From an uncultured Rhizobium sp. (lineage in GTDB: Bacteria > Pseudomonadota > Alphaproteobacteria > Rhizobiales > Rhizobiaceae): a stretch of 64,000 nt of DNA. The notes under the pieces are model-generated. The model made no database searches, was not told where the DNA came from, and saw only the letters and a list, made by a program, of their open reading frames with translations. The stretch is taken from NCBI GenBank assembly GCA_945952415.1, contig CAMFIF010000004.1, positions 62,001-126,000 of the forward strand. The letters run 5' to 3'. This document shows positions 10,721-18,967 of this stretch, in pieces (positions within the stretch are counted from its first letter, which is position 1; every line of letters starts with the position of its first letter). The position numbers and the translations under genes are program-made.

Positions 10721-10742
10721 GTATAGAGCGTGAGGGAGTCAA
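10714..10742 (-). promoter_or_regulatory. Promoter of DUF2892-RND operon
   Basis: On the minus strand TTGACT (10742-10737) is followed after 17 bases by TACGAT (10719-10714), a reasonable sigma-70 pair about 35 bases ahead of the DUF2892 ATG. The -10 lies inside the CTACG palindrome. Confidence 0.5.
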
Positions 10743-10773
10743 GCCGGGCCGGCAGTGTTATCGATGATGTGGT

Positions 10774-11097
10774 TCAGGAAGCGGGCGGGCAGTCGCTCTT
10801 GCCGCAGAAGCTCTCATAAAGGGTGGCGACGATCGCCCGGGCCGGTTCGCTTTCAATGCGATACCAGATCGTCTGCCCGTCGCGGCGCCCGGAAATGATC
10901 CGGTCCCGCCGCAGCAGGGCCAGATGCTGGGAGACGGTCGAGTCGCGGATACCCAGGAACTCCGCCAGTTCGCCAACGGAATGTTCCCCGTCACTTAGAC
11001 GGCAGAGGATCAGCAGCCGGTGCCGGTTCGAGAGGGACTTCAGGAGCTCGCTCGCCTGATCGGCTCCGGCTCTCATCTCTTCAGGATTAATCTTCAT
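10774..11097 (-). CDS. bigR: ArsR-family persulfide-sensing repressor (BigR/SqrR type)
   Basis: 107-residue ArsR winged helix: 'LLKSLSNRHRLLILCRLSDGE' (helix alpha2-alpha3), recognition helix in 'IRDSTVSQHLALLRRDR', then wing 'GRRDGQTIWYRI'. Cys32 (LLILCRL) and Cys98 (ESFCGK) match the two cysteines that form a di- or tetrasulfide link in SqrR/BigR, releasing DNA when sulfane sulfur rises; a third, Cys103, follows. No ArsR metal motif (ELCVCDL) is present. Neighbours are the known BigR targets (persulfide dioxygenase, sulfurtransferase, TauE exporter), divergently placed. The ATG at 11097 is the family start; a longer in-frame form would cover the operator region. Likely autoregulated: its own start lies beside TACGTA-containing sequence. 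Confidence 0.88.
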   Translation of the reverse strand: MKINPEEMRAGADQASELLKSLSNRHRLLILCRLSDGEHSVGELAEFLGIRDSTVSQHLALLRRDRIISGRRDGQTIWYRIESEPARAIVATLYESFCGKSDCPPAS

Positions 11098-11150
11098 AGT
11101 TACGTATATATATTTGCAGCCTTCCCAGGGCAAGGGCGCGACAGCGGGAA

Positions 11151-11178
11151 TTGACATCCCGAAAATTATTTATATATG
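11151..11178 (+). promoter_or_regulatory. Promoter of persulfide dioxygenase operon
   Basis: TTGACA (11151-11156), 16-base spacer, TATATG (11173-11178). The start of transcription would fall near 11185, inside the CTACG-N6-CGTAT palindrome. Confidence 0.6.
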
Positions 11179-11181
11179 TAC

Positions 11182-11197
11182 CTACGTAATATCGTAT
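11182..11197. promoter_or_regulatory. Palindromic operator before blh (putative BigR/SqrR site 2)
   Basis: CTACG-N6-CGTAT matches the perfect CTACG-N6-CGTAG site at 10705-10720 in 9 of 10 arm bases and has the same AT-only six-base spacer. It covers the expected transcription start of the blh operon. A further TTACGTA element at 11100-11106, beside the bigR start, may be a half site for autoregulation. Confidence 0.6.
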
Positions 11198-11215
11198 ATT
11201 TTTCCGGAGAGCTCC

Positions 11216-12103
11216 ATGATCCAGCCGCAGTCGCCTGTCAGGCCCGACGTCACGGCCTTCTTCGATGCCGACACCCATACGGTTTCCTATGTGGTGCGTG
11301 ACCCGGGGTCGTCTTCTTGCGCGGTGATCGATTCCGTTCTGGATTTCGATTACGCCGCGGGCCGGATCTTCCATCACTCCGCCGACCGCATCATTGCCCA
11401 TGTCCGCGAGAAGGGCTTGCGGCTCGAATGGCTGATCGAGACGCATGTCCATGCGGACCATCTTTCGGCTGCCCCCTATATCCAGCAGGCGCTCGGCGGC
11501 AAGATCGGCATTGGCGAGGGTATCCGGATCGTCCAGGACACGTTCGGCAAGATCTTCAACGAAGGCACGGCCTTCGAGCGCGACGGCAGCCAGTTCGATC
11601 ATCTCTTCCACGATGGGGACCGCTATGCGATCGGCGGGCTTGAGGCCACGGTCCTGCACACGCCGGGACATACGCCTGCCTGCATGACTCATGTGGTCGG
11701 CGATGCGGTCTTTGTGGGCGATACGCTGTTCATGCCGGACGGGGGTACGGCGCGGGCCGATTTTCCGGGCGGCGACGCGCGGACGCTCTACCGTTCGATC
11801 CGCCGCATCCTGGCCCTGCCGGACGAGACGCGCCTCTTCATGTGCCATGATTATGGACCGGAGGGCCGGGACATCCGCTGGGAAACCACGGTAGCCGCGG
11901 AACGGGCGCATAATATTCACGTGCGCGACGGCGTTTCCGAAGACGAATTCGTGGCGATGCGCGAAGCGCGCGACCGGACGCTCGGCATGCCGAAGCTCAT
12001 CATTCCCTCGATCCAGGTCAACATGAAGGCCGGCGCCCTGCCGGAGAAACAGGCAAATGGAACGCGCTATCTCACAGTTCCGCTCGATGTTCTTGGATCA
12101 TGA
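11216..12103 (+). CDS. blh: Persulfide dioxygenase, metallo-beta-lactamase fold (Blh/ETHE1-like)
   Basis: 295 residues. Oxidises glutathione persulfide to sulfite in the cytoplasm. Metal ligands are visible in THVHADHLSA (HxHxDH), HTPGHTPACM, VGDTLF and MCHDYGPEGRD, the pattern of ETHE1-type dioxygenases, including the long insertion after helix 1 seen in Blh proteins. ATG 11216 follows CCGGAGAG. First gene of the BigR operon: dioxygenase, sulfurtransferase domain protein, TauE exporter. In many rhizobia Blh is a fusion of an N-terminal sulfurtransferase-like domain with this dioxygenase; here the two are separate neighbouring genes in reversed order. Expression is probably induced by sulfide through the adjacent repressor. 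Confidence 0.9.
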   Translation: MIQPQSPVRPDVTAFFDADTHTVSYVVRDPGSSSCAVIDSVLDFDYAAGRIFHHSADRIIAHVREKGLRLEWLIETHVHADHLSAAPYIQQALGGKIGIGEGIRIVQDTFGKIFNEGTAFERDGSQFDHLFHDGDRYAIGGLEATVLHTPGHTPACMTHVVGDAVFVGDTLFMPDGGTARADFPGGDARTLYRSIRRILALPDETRLFMCHDYGPEGRDIRWETTVAAERAHNIHVRDGVSEDEFVAMREARDRTLGMPKLIIPSIQVNMKAGALPEKQANGTRYLTVPLDVLGS

Positions 12104-12104
12104 C

Positions 12105-12485
12105 ATGCTGAAACGCCTTTTTGCCCTGTTCACGGAGAAGAAGACCAAGATGGTTGCCACCCGCAAGATCGACACTCAATTCGACGTCGCCGGACAGATT
12201 GCGCCGGATCAGGCCGCCGATATCGCCGCCCGCGGCTACAGGACGCTCATCTGCATGCGTCCTGACAATGAGGGCTTCAATCAGCCTGCCTTTTCCGATG
12301 TGAAACAGGCGGCCGAGACCGCGGGCATGGAAGCCATCTATTTCCCGGTGGTGCCGGGCTCCATGGCGGCGGATCAGGCGCGTGAACTCAAGGCCATCCT
12401 TGCCGGCCGCCAGGGCCCCGTGCTTGCCTATTGCGCGTCCGGCAATCGGTGCGCGGCGGCCTATGAACTTTCCAGACGGGTCTGA
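12105..12485 (+). CDS. TIGR01244/DUF442 sulfurtransferase-like (Blh N-terminal-domain type) protein
   Basis: 126 residues from ATG 12105; a second ATG at 12150 gives a 111-residue form beginning 'MVATRKIDTQFDVAGQI', closer to the usual family start. The fold is the protein-tyrosine-phosphatase-like DUF442 with catalytic loop YCASGNRC (C-x4-R). In Blh fusions this domain carries rhodanese-type sulfur transfer to glutathione and feeds the dioxygenase. The gene starts one base after the dioxygenase stop and overlaps the exporter start (TGATG), so translation is probably coupled. Choice between the two starts is open: 12105 has no clear ribosome site, and 12150 has a weak GGAG about 13 bases upstream. 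Confidence 0.85.
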   Translation: MLKRLFALFTEKKTKMVATRKIDTQFDVAGQIAPDQAADIAARGYRTLICMRPDNEGFNQPAFSDVKQAAETAGMEAIYFPVVPGSMAADQARELKAILAGRQGPVLAYCASGNRCAAAYELSRRV

Positions 12486-13249
12486 TGCTGGAGGCGATTG
12501 CATCGGGAGGACTGGTGGGCTTCACGCTTGGCCTCGTGGGCGGCGGTGGCTCCATTCTCGCCACGCCCCTTCTCCTCTATGTGGTGGGTGTGCGTGATCC
12601 TCATGCCGCCATCGGCACCAGCGCGCTTGCGGTGTCGGTCAATGCCTATCTCAATCTCCTTGCCCATGCGAGCAAGGGGCATGTGCGCTGGACCTGCGGC
12701 CTGATCTTTGCCGCCGTCGGCCTTCTCGGCACCCTCGCCGGATCGAGCCTCGGCAAGCGGATGGACGGGCATGCGCTCCTCTTTCTCTTCGGCTTCGTCA
12801 TGGTGGCGGTCGGCCTTCTCATGCTGCGCCCCCGCCCCGCGGAACGGCAGGAGGAAAGGCCGAACCGGCGCATTTGCCTGCGCACCGCTTTCCTCGCGCT
12901 CGGTACGGGTGCCGCATCCGGCTTTTTCGGGATCGGCGGCGGCTTTCTCATCGTTCCCGCACTGATGGCGGGCACGGGCATGCCGATGATCAATGCGGTC
13001 GGCACGTCGCTGCTTTCGGTCGGTACCTTCGGCCTGGCAACGGCTGCGAATTATGCGCTTTCCGGCCTGATCGACTGGCCGGTTGCCGGAGAATTCATTG
13101 CCGGAGGCGCGCTCGGGGGTGCAGCCGGTCTCCTCATGGCAGTCCGGCTTTCCGCCTATCGGCGCGCGCTCGATTCCATTCTTGCGGTTCTGATCTTTGC
13201 GGTCGCTGCCTATGTGCTCATTCGGAGCGGCGCGGATCTCTTCGGCTAA
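12485..13249 (+). CDS. TauE/SafE (DUF81) family sulfite/anion exporter
   Basis: 254 residues, about eight membrane helices arranged as two repeats. Each repeat begins with the family's G-rich pattern: 'GLVGGGGSILATPLLLY' near residue 15 and 'SGFFGIGGGFLIVPALM' near residue 145. In sulfide-oxidation operons such proteins are thought to export sulfite or related sulfur oxyanions, the product of the dioxygenase step. Its ATG overlaps the preceding stop by one base. It ends the blh operon; the next gene converges from the other strand 20 bases away with no obvious terminator between. Confidence 0.88.
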   Translation: MLEAIASGGLVGFTLGLVGGGGSILATPLLLYVVGVRDPHAAIGTSALAVSVNAYLNLLAHASKGHVRWTCGLIFAAVGLLGTLAGSSLGKRMDGHALLFLFGFVMVAVGLLMLRPRPAERQEERPNRRICLRTAFLALGTGAASGFFGIGGGFLIVPALMAGTGMPMINAVGTSLLSVGTFGLATAANYALSGLIDWPVAGEFIAGGALGGAAGLLMAVRLSAYRRALDSILAVLIFAVAAYVLIRSGADLFG

Positions 13250-13269
13250 CGCCTCACCCCGGCGAGCCT

Positions 13270-13896
13270 TCAGCGGCGGAGCGCCCGAAGCACGCCGGAT
13301 GTCCCGCCCCCGCAGAAGAAACGGTCCTTACCATCGGATTCGAGACCGGAAATCACCTTTCCGTCGGGCATGACCCGTTCTTCGAGGACCGCCCCGTTTG
13401 AAGGATCGATGTGGCGGAGCGTGCTTTCCTCCTCTTCCCAGGTCGCATGCCAAAGCTCCCCGCCGAGCCAGGTCACGCCGGTCACGAACCGATCGGAAAA
13501 GATGGCCTTCAGCACTTCGCCGGTCTCGGGATCGATCTGGCTTATCGTCCTCTCCCGGTAATTGCCGACCCAGAGGCTGCCCTCCGCCCAGGCCATGCCG
13601 GAATCGCCGCCGGCACCGGGCGCGGGAATGGTGGCGAGAACCGTGCCACTTTCCGGATCGATCTTGCGGATGCTGGCCTCGCCGATCTGGTAGAGATAGC
13701 GCCCGTCGAAGGCCGTGCCCGCGTCGGCGGGCACCGGTATCGACCGGCCGAGGTGGCCGGTATCCGGATCGAGGGACCGGAGAGCGGGACCGGTTGCGAC
13801 CCATACGGCCTCGCCATCGAAGGTAACGCCATTGATGCGGTCTGCCCCTTCGAATGGGCCATATTCGCGAAGAATCTGTACCTTTGTCTTGGTCAT
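13270..13896 (-). CDS. Beta-propeller-like protein (glutamine cyclotransferase / SMP-30-like repeats)
   Basis: 208 residues made of repeated blades of about 45 residues with a common pattern of 'V..DGEAVWVAT....L..LDP.TG': for instance INGVTFDGEAVWVAT, TAFDGRYLYQIGE, SGMAWAEGSLWVGN and TGVTWLGGELWHAT, each followed by DP(E/D)(S/T)G. This resembles the half-size propellers annotated as glutamine cyclotransferase or YncE-like; I see no catalytic motif that fixes a function. No signal peptide is present, so it is probably cytoplasmic. ATG 13896 lacks a clear ribosome site but lies 8 bases after the upstream regulator's stop, so it may be translated by coupling. Forms a unit with the regulator and the divergent DUF899 gene. 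Confidence 0.7.
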   Translation of the reverse strand: MTKTKVQILREYGPFEGADRINGVTFDGEAVWVATGPALRSLDPDTGHLGRSIPVPADAGTAFDGRYLYQIGEASIRKIDPESGTVLATIPAPGAGGDSGMAWAEGSLWVGNYRERTISQIDPETGEVLKAIFSDRFVTGVTWLGGELWHATWEEEESTLRHIDPSNGAVLEERVMPDGKVISGLESDGKDRFFCGGGTSGVLRALRR

Positions 13897-13904
13897 GGTT
13901 TTTT

Positions 13905-15128
13905 CTAGCCTGACAGCAGCGGGCCGGGGAGTAACAAAACTGACGGGAATCCCGGAAAGGCGCCGAGCACCCATTTTTGCGTGCGCCCCCTGCCGATGCT
14001 GCGGATCCTGCCCAGGCGAGCAAGCCGGTCCGTTTCGCGCTGGACGCTGCGTGGGCTGAGGCCAAGCGCCAGCGCAAGGACGGTTGACGACCAGGCCTCG
14101 CCATCGCCCAGCAGGGAAAGAAGGGCGCTGGCCTCGCCATCGGCCGGAGGAAGCATCAACACGAGCGGTGTTCCCCGCTCCACCGGCCTGAGGACGAAGC
14201 CCTTCTCCACCGCATCGATATCCGCCGCTCCCCTCAAAAGGCGCCTGAGGCGACCGATCTCCACGCGCAGCCGGGCACGGTGGGATTCGTCGACACTTCG
14301 TGCGCCGAAAACCTGGCTGAGCAGGCGGCCCCGATCGGCCCCCTCAGGCCCCGCCTCGGCGAGATGGCGGGCAAGCCCGAAGAGGACCGGCCGGCGGGAA
14401 AGATCGATCACCCGGCTTTTCAGAATTACCCTATGCCGGCAGGCATCGATAATCAGCGCTGGGGAAAGGAGGAGATCCTCCACCGCCTGAATATCCAGCA
14501 TGGCCGGGCCTTCCGCCGTCCAGCGGCGGGCGAGCGGACGGGCAAGCTCGGCAAGCGCCTGTTCCGCTTCCGCGATGAGGGCGGGCACGCGGCCGCGGTT
14601 CGCCTCCCCGCATGCGGCCTCAAGCAGGGTCCGGCATTGCCGGCCCTGAAGGCGGCGGAGCGCCATCGCCCCTTCCAGCAGCAGCTTCTGTGTCATCAGG
14701 ACGGGGGGCAGGGAGCGGCCGGCAAGCGGCGCCAGCCGTTCCTCTGCCTTCGCTATTCGTCCAAGAAGCAGGCTGAGGCGGGCGCTCAGCAGGCGCGCAT
14801 GCACGGCATTGCCCCCATCCCCGGCACTTTCGAGATGCTCAAGCGCCTCTCCGAGGTCGACGGATGGGCCGGCCAGATCCCGGCAGACGAGCGCGATTTC
14901 CGCCTCCGCCACCCGACAGCGGGCGCGCGCGACGTGCTCCTGCGTTCCGAAACAACTTTCCGCCTGGCGCAGCAGGACGCGTGCCCTGGCGAAGTCGCCG
15001 AGCTGGGCCATGGCGATCCCTCGCAAGGCCAGCGCCTGGGCATCGTCGCGCATCGCGATCCATTTCAGCGCGGCGATCGGATCACCCGCCGCAAGATGGC
15101 GCGCAGCGGCATTGATGAGGCTGTCCAT
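13905..15128 (-). CDS. Transcriptional regulator with TPR-like N-terminus and two winged-helix segments
   Basis: 407 residues. Residues 1-190 are alanine-rich helical hairpins resembling TPR (for example LAAGDPIAALKWIA and AMAQLGDFARARVLLRQAE). Residues 215-310 look like an OmpR/SARP-type winged helix: DACRHRVILKSRVIDLSRRP, then RARLRVEIGRLRRLLRG and the wing VEKGFVLRP. Residues 320-390 form a second MarR/IclR-like winged helix (WSSTVLALALGLSPRSVQRETDRLARLG, RSIGRGRTQKWVL). The order TPR - OmpR-like - second wHTH differs from SARP/AfsR proteins, where the DNA-binding part comes first. Divergent from DUF899 across 89 bases; probably controls that gene and the propeller gene. Ligand unknown. 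Confidence 0.7.
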   Translation of the reverse strand: MDSLINAAARHLAAGDPIAALKWIAMRDDAQALALRGIAMAQLGDFARARVLLRQAESCFGTQEHVARARCRVAEAEIALVCRDLAGPSVDLGEALEHLESAGDGGNAVHARLLSARLSLLLGRIAKAEERLAPLAGRSLPPVLMTQKLLLEGAMALRRLQGRQCRTLLEAACGEANRGRVPALIAEAEQALAELARPLARRWTAEGPAMLDIQAVEDLLLSPALIIDACRHRVILKSRVIDLSRRPVLFGLARHLAEAGPEGADRGRLLSQVFGARSVDESHRARLRVEIGRLRRLLRGAADIDAVEKGFVLRPVERGTPLVLMLPPADGEASALLSLLGDGEAWSSTVLALALGLSPRSVQRETDRLARLGRIRSIGRGRTQKWVLGAFPGFPSVLLLPGPLLSG

Positions 15129-15217
15129 GGCAATCCCGACAGACTTGTCACTCCCGCCCGTTCCGGCGGCTGACTTAGCTTGAGCTTCTCGACACAGTTT
15201 AACGAGGAGATCTTGTC

Positions 15218-15916
15218 ATGAACAATCCCGTAATTTCGAAAGAGGAATGGCTTGACGCCCGGCTGGAGCTGCTGGAGGCAGAAAAGGCGCTCACCCGCCA
15301 CAAGGATACGGTTACCCGGCAACGCATGGCCATGCCCTGGGTGCGGGTAACGAAGCCCTATGTCTTCGATACGCGCGAGGGCAAGAAAACGCTGGCCGAG
15401 CTTTTCGACGGGCGCTCGCAATTGATCGTCTACCATTTCATGCTGGGTCCTGACTGGGAGCAGGGCTGCAAGTCCTGTTCCTTCTGGGCAGACAATTTCA
15501 ACGGCATACCCCTGCACCTCAACCAGCGCGACGTGACCTTCACGGCCATATCGCGTGCCCCACTTGGCCGGATCGAGGCCTATCGCCAGCGCATGGGCTG
15601 GAGCTTCCCCTGGGCCTCCTCGCATGAAAGCGATTTCAATTTCGATTATCAGGTATCGGCCACGCCCGAAGATCAGGCCCGTGGGCAGATGGTCTATAAC
15701 TACCAGCTCCAGCCCATGGCCATGTCGGAAATCGTTGGTATCAGCGTCTTTGCCCGAAGGGGGCAGGACGAGGTCTTCCATACCTATTCCTGCTATGGGC
15801 GGGGCGTGGAAATGGTGAACGGCGCCTATCATTTCCTCGATCTCGTGCCGAAGGGCCGCGACGAGGCTGGCCTTCCCTATCCCATGGCCTGGGTGAAGCG
15901 CCATGACGAATACTGA
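15218..15916 (+). CDS. DUF899 family protein (thioredoxin-like fold)
   Basis: 232 residues. Starts with a helical 'EEWLDARLELLEAEKALTRHKD' and contains the DUF899 core 'YVFDTREGKKTLAELFDGRSQLIVYHFM', then the cysteine pair CKSC in 'GCKSCSFWADNFNG', at the position of a thioredoxin/peroxiredoxin active site, and the late SYCYGRG-type segment (here TYSCYGRG). The family is thought to be redox-related, without proven activity. No signal peptide. An AACGAGGAG ribosome site precedes the ATG. Divergent from the TPR/winged-helix regulator. Confidence 0.85.
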   Translation: MNNPVISKEEWLDARLELLEAEKALTRHKDTVTRQRMAMPWVRVTKPYVFDTREGKKTLAELFDGRSQLIVYHFMLGPDWEQGCKSCSFWADNFNGIPLHLNQRDVTFTAISRAPLGRIEAYRQRMGWSFPWASSHESDFNFDYQVSATPEDQARGQMVYNYQLQPMAMSEIVGISVFARRGQDEVFHTYSCYGRGVEMVNGAYHFLDLVPKGRDEAGLPYPMAWVKRHDEY

Positions 15917-16046
15917 CCCGCGCGGGGGCCGCTCCCCGGCCCCCACTCCCAGATTTGGCTGTTGTCAAATTTCCCTTATTTCCACCGGCGCAGTTTCCGG
16001 GCAGCATGGTCCGCATTGCAGCCGGCCATCGATCGAGGAGGAGATC

Positions 16047-17276
16047 ATGCCGCACATATCCTATCGCTGGGTCATGGTGGCGGCGGGCGGCCTGCTCGGC
16101 TGCATGGTCATCGGCTCGCTCTTTTCGCTTCCGGTCTTCCTGATGCCGATCTCGAAGGAGACGGGCTGGTCGGTCACCGGCATTTCCGCCGCCATGACGG
16201 TGGGGTTCCTGGCCATGGCATTCGGCAATATTGCGAGCGGCATGCTTTCCGACCGCATCGGGCCACGGCCTGTGGTGCTTGCCGGCTCGGTTCTTCTTTC
16301 GGGCAGCCTTGCGCTTGCCAGTCTTTCTCCGTCGCTGATCCTCTTCCAGTTTCTCTTCGGCCTCTGCATGGGTCTTGCCGCTGCGGCCATCATCACGCCG
16401 ATGATGGCAAGCGTCACCGGCTGGTTCGATACGCATCGAAGCCTTGCCGTTTCGCTGGTCTCGGCCGGTCTTGGCATGGCGCCAATGATCGTGTCTCCCT
16501 TCGCGGCCTGGCTGGTCACGATCCATGACTGGCGGGTCTCCATGCAGATCATCGCGCTGATTGCGGCCTGCATCATGATCCCGCTTTCGCTCTTGGTGCG
16601 CAGGCCTCCGCAGCTTTCGGCGGCGGCATCATCGGCAGAGGGTTCGGTGACGGCAGCGGAACCCGGCGGCGGCATGAGCCTGCGACAGGTGGTCCGAACG
16701 CCGCAATTCCTCATCCTGCTCCTTACCAACTTCTTTTGCTGCGCCACCCATTCCGGGCCGATCTTCCATACGGTGAGCTATGCGGTGACCTGCGGCATTC
16801 CGATGATGGCGGCCGTGACCATCTACAGCATCGAGGGGCTTGCCGGCATGGGCGGGCGTATTGCCTTCGGGCTGCTCGGCGATCGTTTCGGCGCGCGGAA
16901 CGTGCTGGTGGTCGGGCTGCTTGCCCAATCCTTTGGTGCGCTCGGCTATGTGCTTGCCGGCGGGCTCGGCAGTTTCTATGCGGCGGCGGCCGTCTTCGGT
17001 TTCATCTATGCCGGCGTCATGCCGCTCTATGCGGTGCTGGCACGGGAAAATTTCCCGCTCCGCCACATGGGTTCGGTCATAGGCGGCATGTCCATGGCCG
17101 GCAGCCTCGGCATGGCGCTCGGCCCCATTGCGGGCGGGCTGATCTATGACAATTTCGCCACCTATACCTGGCTCTATGTCGGCTCCTGGGCGGTGGGGCT
17201 CGGCGCCTTTGCGATTGCCATGATGTTCCGGCCTATCCCGGAAAACGAGCGGGAGCACCTGCCAGCCGCCGCCTGA
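16047..17276 (+). CDS. MFS transporter, oxalate:formate/monocarboxylate-porter-like
   Basis: 409 residues, about 12 membrane helices. Motif A is visible as 'GMLSDRIGPRPVVLAG' (loop 2-3) and its second copy as 'GLLGDRFGARNVLVVG' (loop 8-9). The helix 1 region and overall look match the OFA/MCT-like bacterial branch, which carries monocarboxylates or dicarboxylates, but the substrate cannot be read from sequence. ATG 16047 is preceded by GAGGAGG at 16035, a strong site; the long upstream in-frame extension has none. A single-gene unit 130 bases downstream of the DUF899 gene and convergent with the zntB-like gene. Confidence 0.82.
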   Translation: MPHISYRWVMVAAGGLLGCMVIGSLFSLPVFLMPISKETGWSVTGISAAMTVGFLAMAFGNIASGMLSDRIGPRPVVLAGSVLLSGSLALASLSPSLILFQFLFGLCMGLAAAAIITPMMASVTGWFDTHRSLAVSLVSAGLGMAPMIVSPFAAWLVTIHDWRVSMQIIALIAACIMIPLSLLVRRPPQLSAAASSAEGSVTAAEPGGGMSLRQVVRTPQFLILLLTNFFCCATHSGPIFHTVSYAVTCGIPMMAAVTIYSIEGLAGMGGRIAFGLLGDRFGARNVLVVGLLAQSFGALGYVLAGGLGSFYAAAAVFGFIYAGVMPLYAVLARENFPLRHMGSVIGGMSMAGSLGMALGPIAGGLIYDNFATYTWLYVGSWAVGLGAFAIAMMFRPIPENEREHLPAAA

Positions 17277-17294
17277 GCGAAGCCTTGCCTACCC

Positions 17295-18287
17295 TCAGAG
17301 CAGCTTGAACCGCTTCAGCATGACCCATGCAAGCGCCACGGATATGGTGATGACAAGGGCGGCAAAGAGGGTGCCGGAGTTTTCCCCCGCAAAGGGAAGA
17401 TTGCCGGTGTTCATACCGAAAAAGCCGGTTACCAGCGTGGGCGGCATGAGGAAGGCGGTAAAGAGTGACAGGATATAGAGGTGCCGGTTGGTTTCCGACG
17501 TGGCGCGGCTGTCGATGTCCTCATGAAGCAGCCGGGCACGTTCCTGAAGAGAGGAAACATCCCGCTCCACCGTTTCGATACGGTCCGAAAGCTGCCGTGC
17601 AATGGCTTCGAAGCCAGGCGGGATCTCGTCATCGTCGGCGGAGGTTACCCGGCGCAAAAGGGCGAGCTCCGTGCGCAGGTGCCTGTGAAGCTTGACGATG
17701 GTGCGCCGTGCCGGGGCAAGGCGGCGCGTCTCGTCGCGCCGGGCGTCCTCATAGACGAAATCCTCGATCAGGTTCAGCTCGTCATTGATCTCCTGCACCA
17801 TGCCGGTGACGGTACGCTGGAACTCGATCACGAGCGCGGAAAAGACGTCCATCGGTCCGCGCACCCGGCCGTTCTTCTCGATCGCCGCCCGCACCCGGTC
17901 GATGCTGCGGAGAGGGTGCAGGCGGGTGGTGATGATGAAGCTTTCGGTGACGGCAAAATGCAGCCAGCCGATGTCGGAGGTCATGGCATCGAAATCGCGC
18001 TGGAAATCCACCAGCGTCCCGCAGATGTATTCCGGCGATACGGTGAGGGCCGCATGGGCGTCGCGGCTTGTCAGGGCCTGAAGCGCTTCCGGGGGCAGGC
18101 CGGGCAGGCGTTCGAGGAGCGCCGGAAGGCGGGCGTCGCTGAGCGCCAGATGCAGCCAGAAAAAGCCACCGCCCTCCTGCAGCTCGGCAAGGCTCACATC
18201 GCGGCGCTCCCGCCGGCAGCGGGCGCCCGCGGGCTCGAAACGATAGGCCCAGACGAAACCGGGAATCGATATATCGGGAAAATCCAT
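17295..18287 (-). CDS. zntB: CorA/ZntB-family divalent cation (zinc) transporter
   Basis: 330 residues from ATG 18287; a GTG at 18314 gives nine more residues. A large cytoplasmic domain with long helices ('DFVYEDARRDETRRLAPARRTIVKLHRHLRTE') precedes two C-terminal membrane helices. The CorA signature is present as FFGMNTGNLPF, i.e. GMN followed by a non-MPEL loop, and the start 'IPGFVWAYRFEPAG' matches the ZntB branch. It transports Zn2+ (ZntB) across the inner membrane, with direction debated in the family. Monocistronic; it lies between an MFS gene (convergent) and ureG (same strand, 68 bases downstream of ureG's side), without an obvious operator. Confidence 0.86.
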   Translation of the reverse strand: MDFPDISIPGFVWAYRFEPAGARCRRERRDVSLAELQEGGGFFWLHLALSDARLPALLERLPGLPPEALQALTSRDAHAALTVSPEYICGTLVDFQRDFDAMTSDIGWLHFAVTESFIITTRLHPLRSIDRVRAAIEKNGRVRGPMDVFSALVIEFQRTVTGMVQEINDELNLIEDFVYEDARRDETRRLAPARRTIVKLHRHLRTELALLRRVTSADDDEIPPGFEAIARQLSDRIETVERDVSSLQERARLLHEDIDSRATSETNRHLYILSLFTAFLMPPTLVTGFFGMNTGNLPFAGENSGTLFAALVITISVALAWVMLKRFKLL

Positions 18288-18355
18288 GGACCGTGCCGCC
18301 TGCTCTTCCGGCACAGCCTTAAGGTACCTTCATGACGGTTTTGTAACAGGCGGCC

Positions 18356-18967
18356 TCAAGCCTGAAGTCCGCCTTCCTGCTCGAGGAAGGCGATGACCTC
18401 GTCCAGACCCTTCTGTCGCAGAAGGTCGGTGAAGACATAGGGCCGCGCGCCGCGCACTCGCCTTGTATCCGCCTCCATGACATCGAGATCGGCCATCACA
18501 TGGGGGGCAAGGTCGGCCTTGTTGACCAGCAGGAGGTCTGAGCGGGTGATGGCGGGCCCGCCCTTGCGCGGGATTTTTTCGCCCTGACAGACGGAAATGA
18601 CATAGAGCGAGAGATCGACCAGATCCGGCGAGAAGGTGGCGGCCAGATTGTCGCCGCCGGATTCGATGAAGATCACGTCCAGATCCGGAAAGCGCTTCAC
18701 CATCTCGTTGATGGCGGCAATGTTGATCGATGCGTCTTCGCGAATGGCGGTATGGGGGCAGCCGCCCGTTTCCACGCCCATGATACGCTCTTCCGGCAGG
18801 GCCTGAAGCCGGCTGAGGATCAGCGCATCCTCCTTGGTGTAGATGTCGTTGGTGATCACGGCGACGGAATAGCGGTCGCGCATGGCCTTGCAGAGCTTTT
18901 CCGTGAGAGTCGTCTTGCCGGAGCCGACGGGGCCGCCGATACCGACGCGAAGGGGTCCATGGGTCAT
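18356..18967 (-). CDS. ureG: Urease accessory GTPase UreG
   Basis: 203 residues, full length. P-loop [13 protein letters not shown] near the N terminus, the conserved metal-binding CPH in '[17 protein letters not shown]', '[17 protein letters not shown]' and the guanine-specificity NKAD in [12 protein letters not shown]. UreG delivers nickel in a GTP-dependent way with UreF, UreD and UreE. Last gene of the seven-gene urease operon; overlaps ureF by 4 bases. Confidence 0.97.
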   Translation of the reverse strand: MTHGPLRVGIGGPVGSGKTTLTEKLCKAMRDRYSVAVITNDIYTKEDALILSRLQALPEERIMGVETGGCPHTAIREDASINIAAINEMVKRFPDLDVIFIESGGDNLAATFSPDLVDLSLYVISVCQGEKIPRKGGPAITRSDLLLVNKADLAPHVMADLDVMEADTRRVRGARPYVFTDLLRQKGLDEVIAFLEQEGGLQA

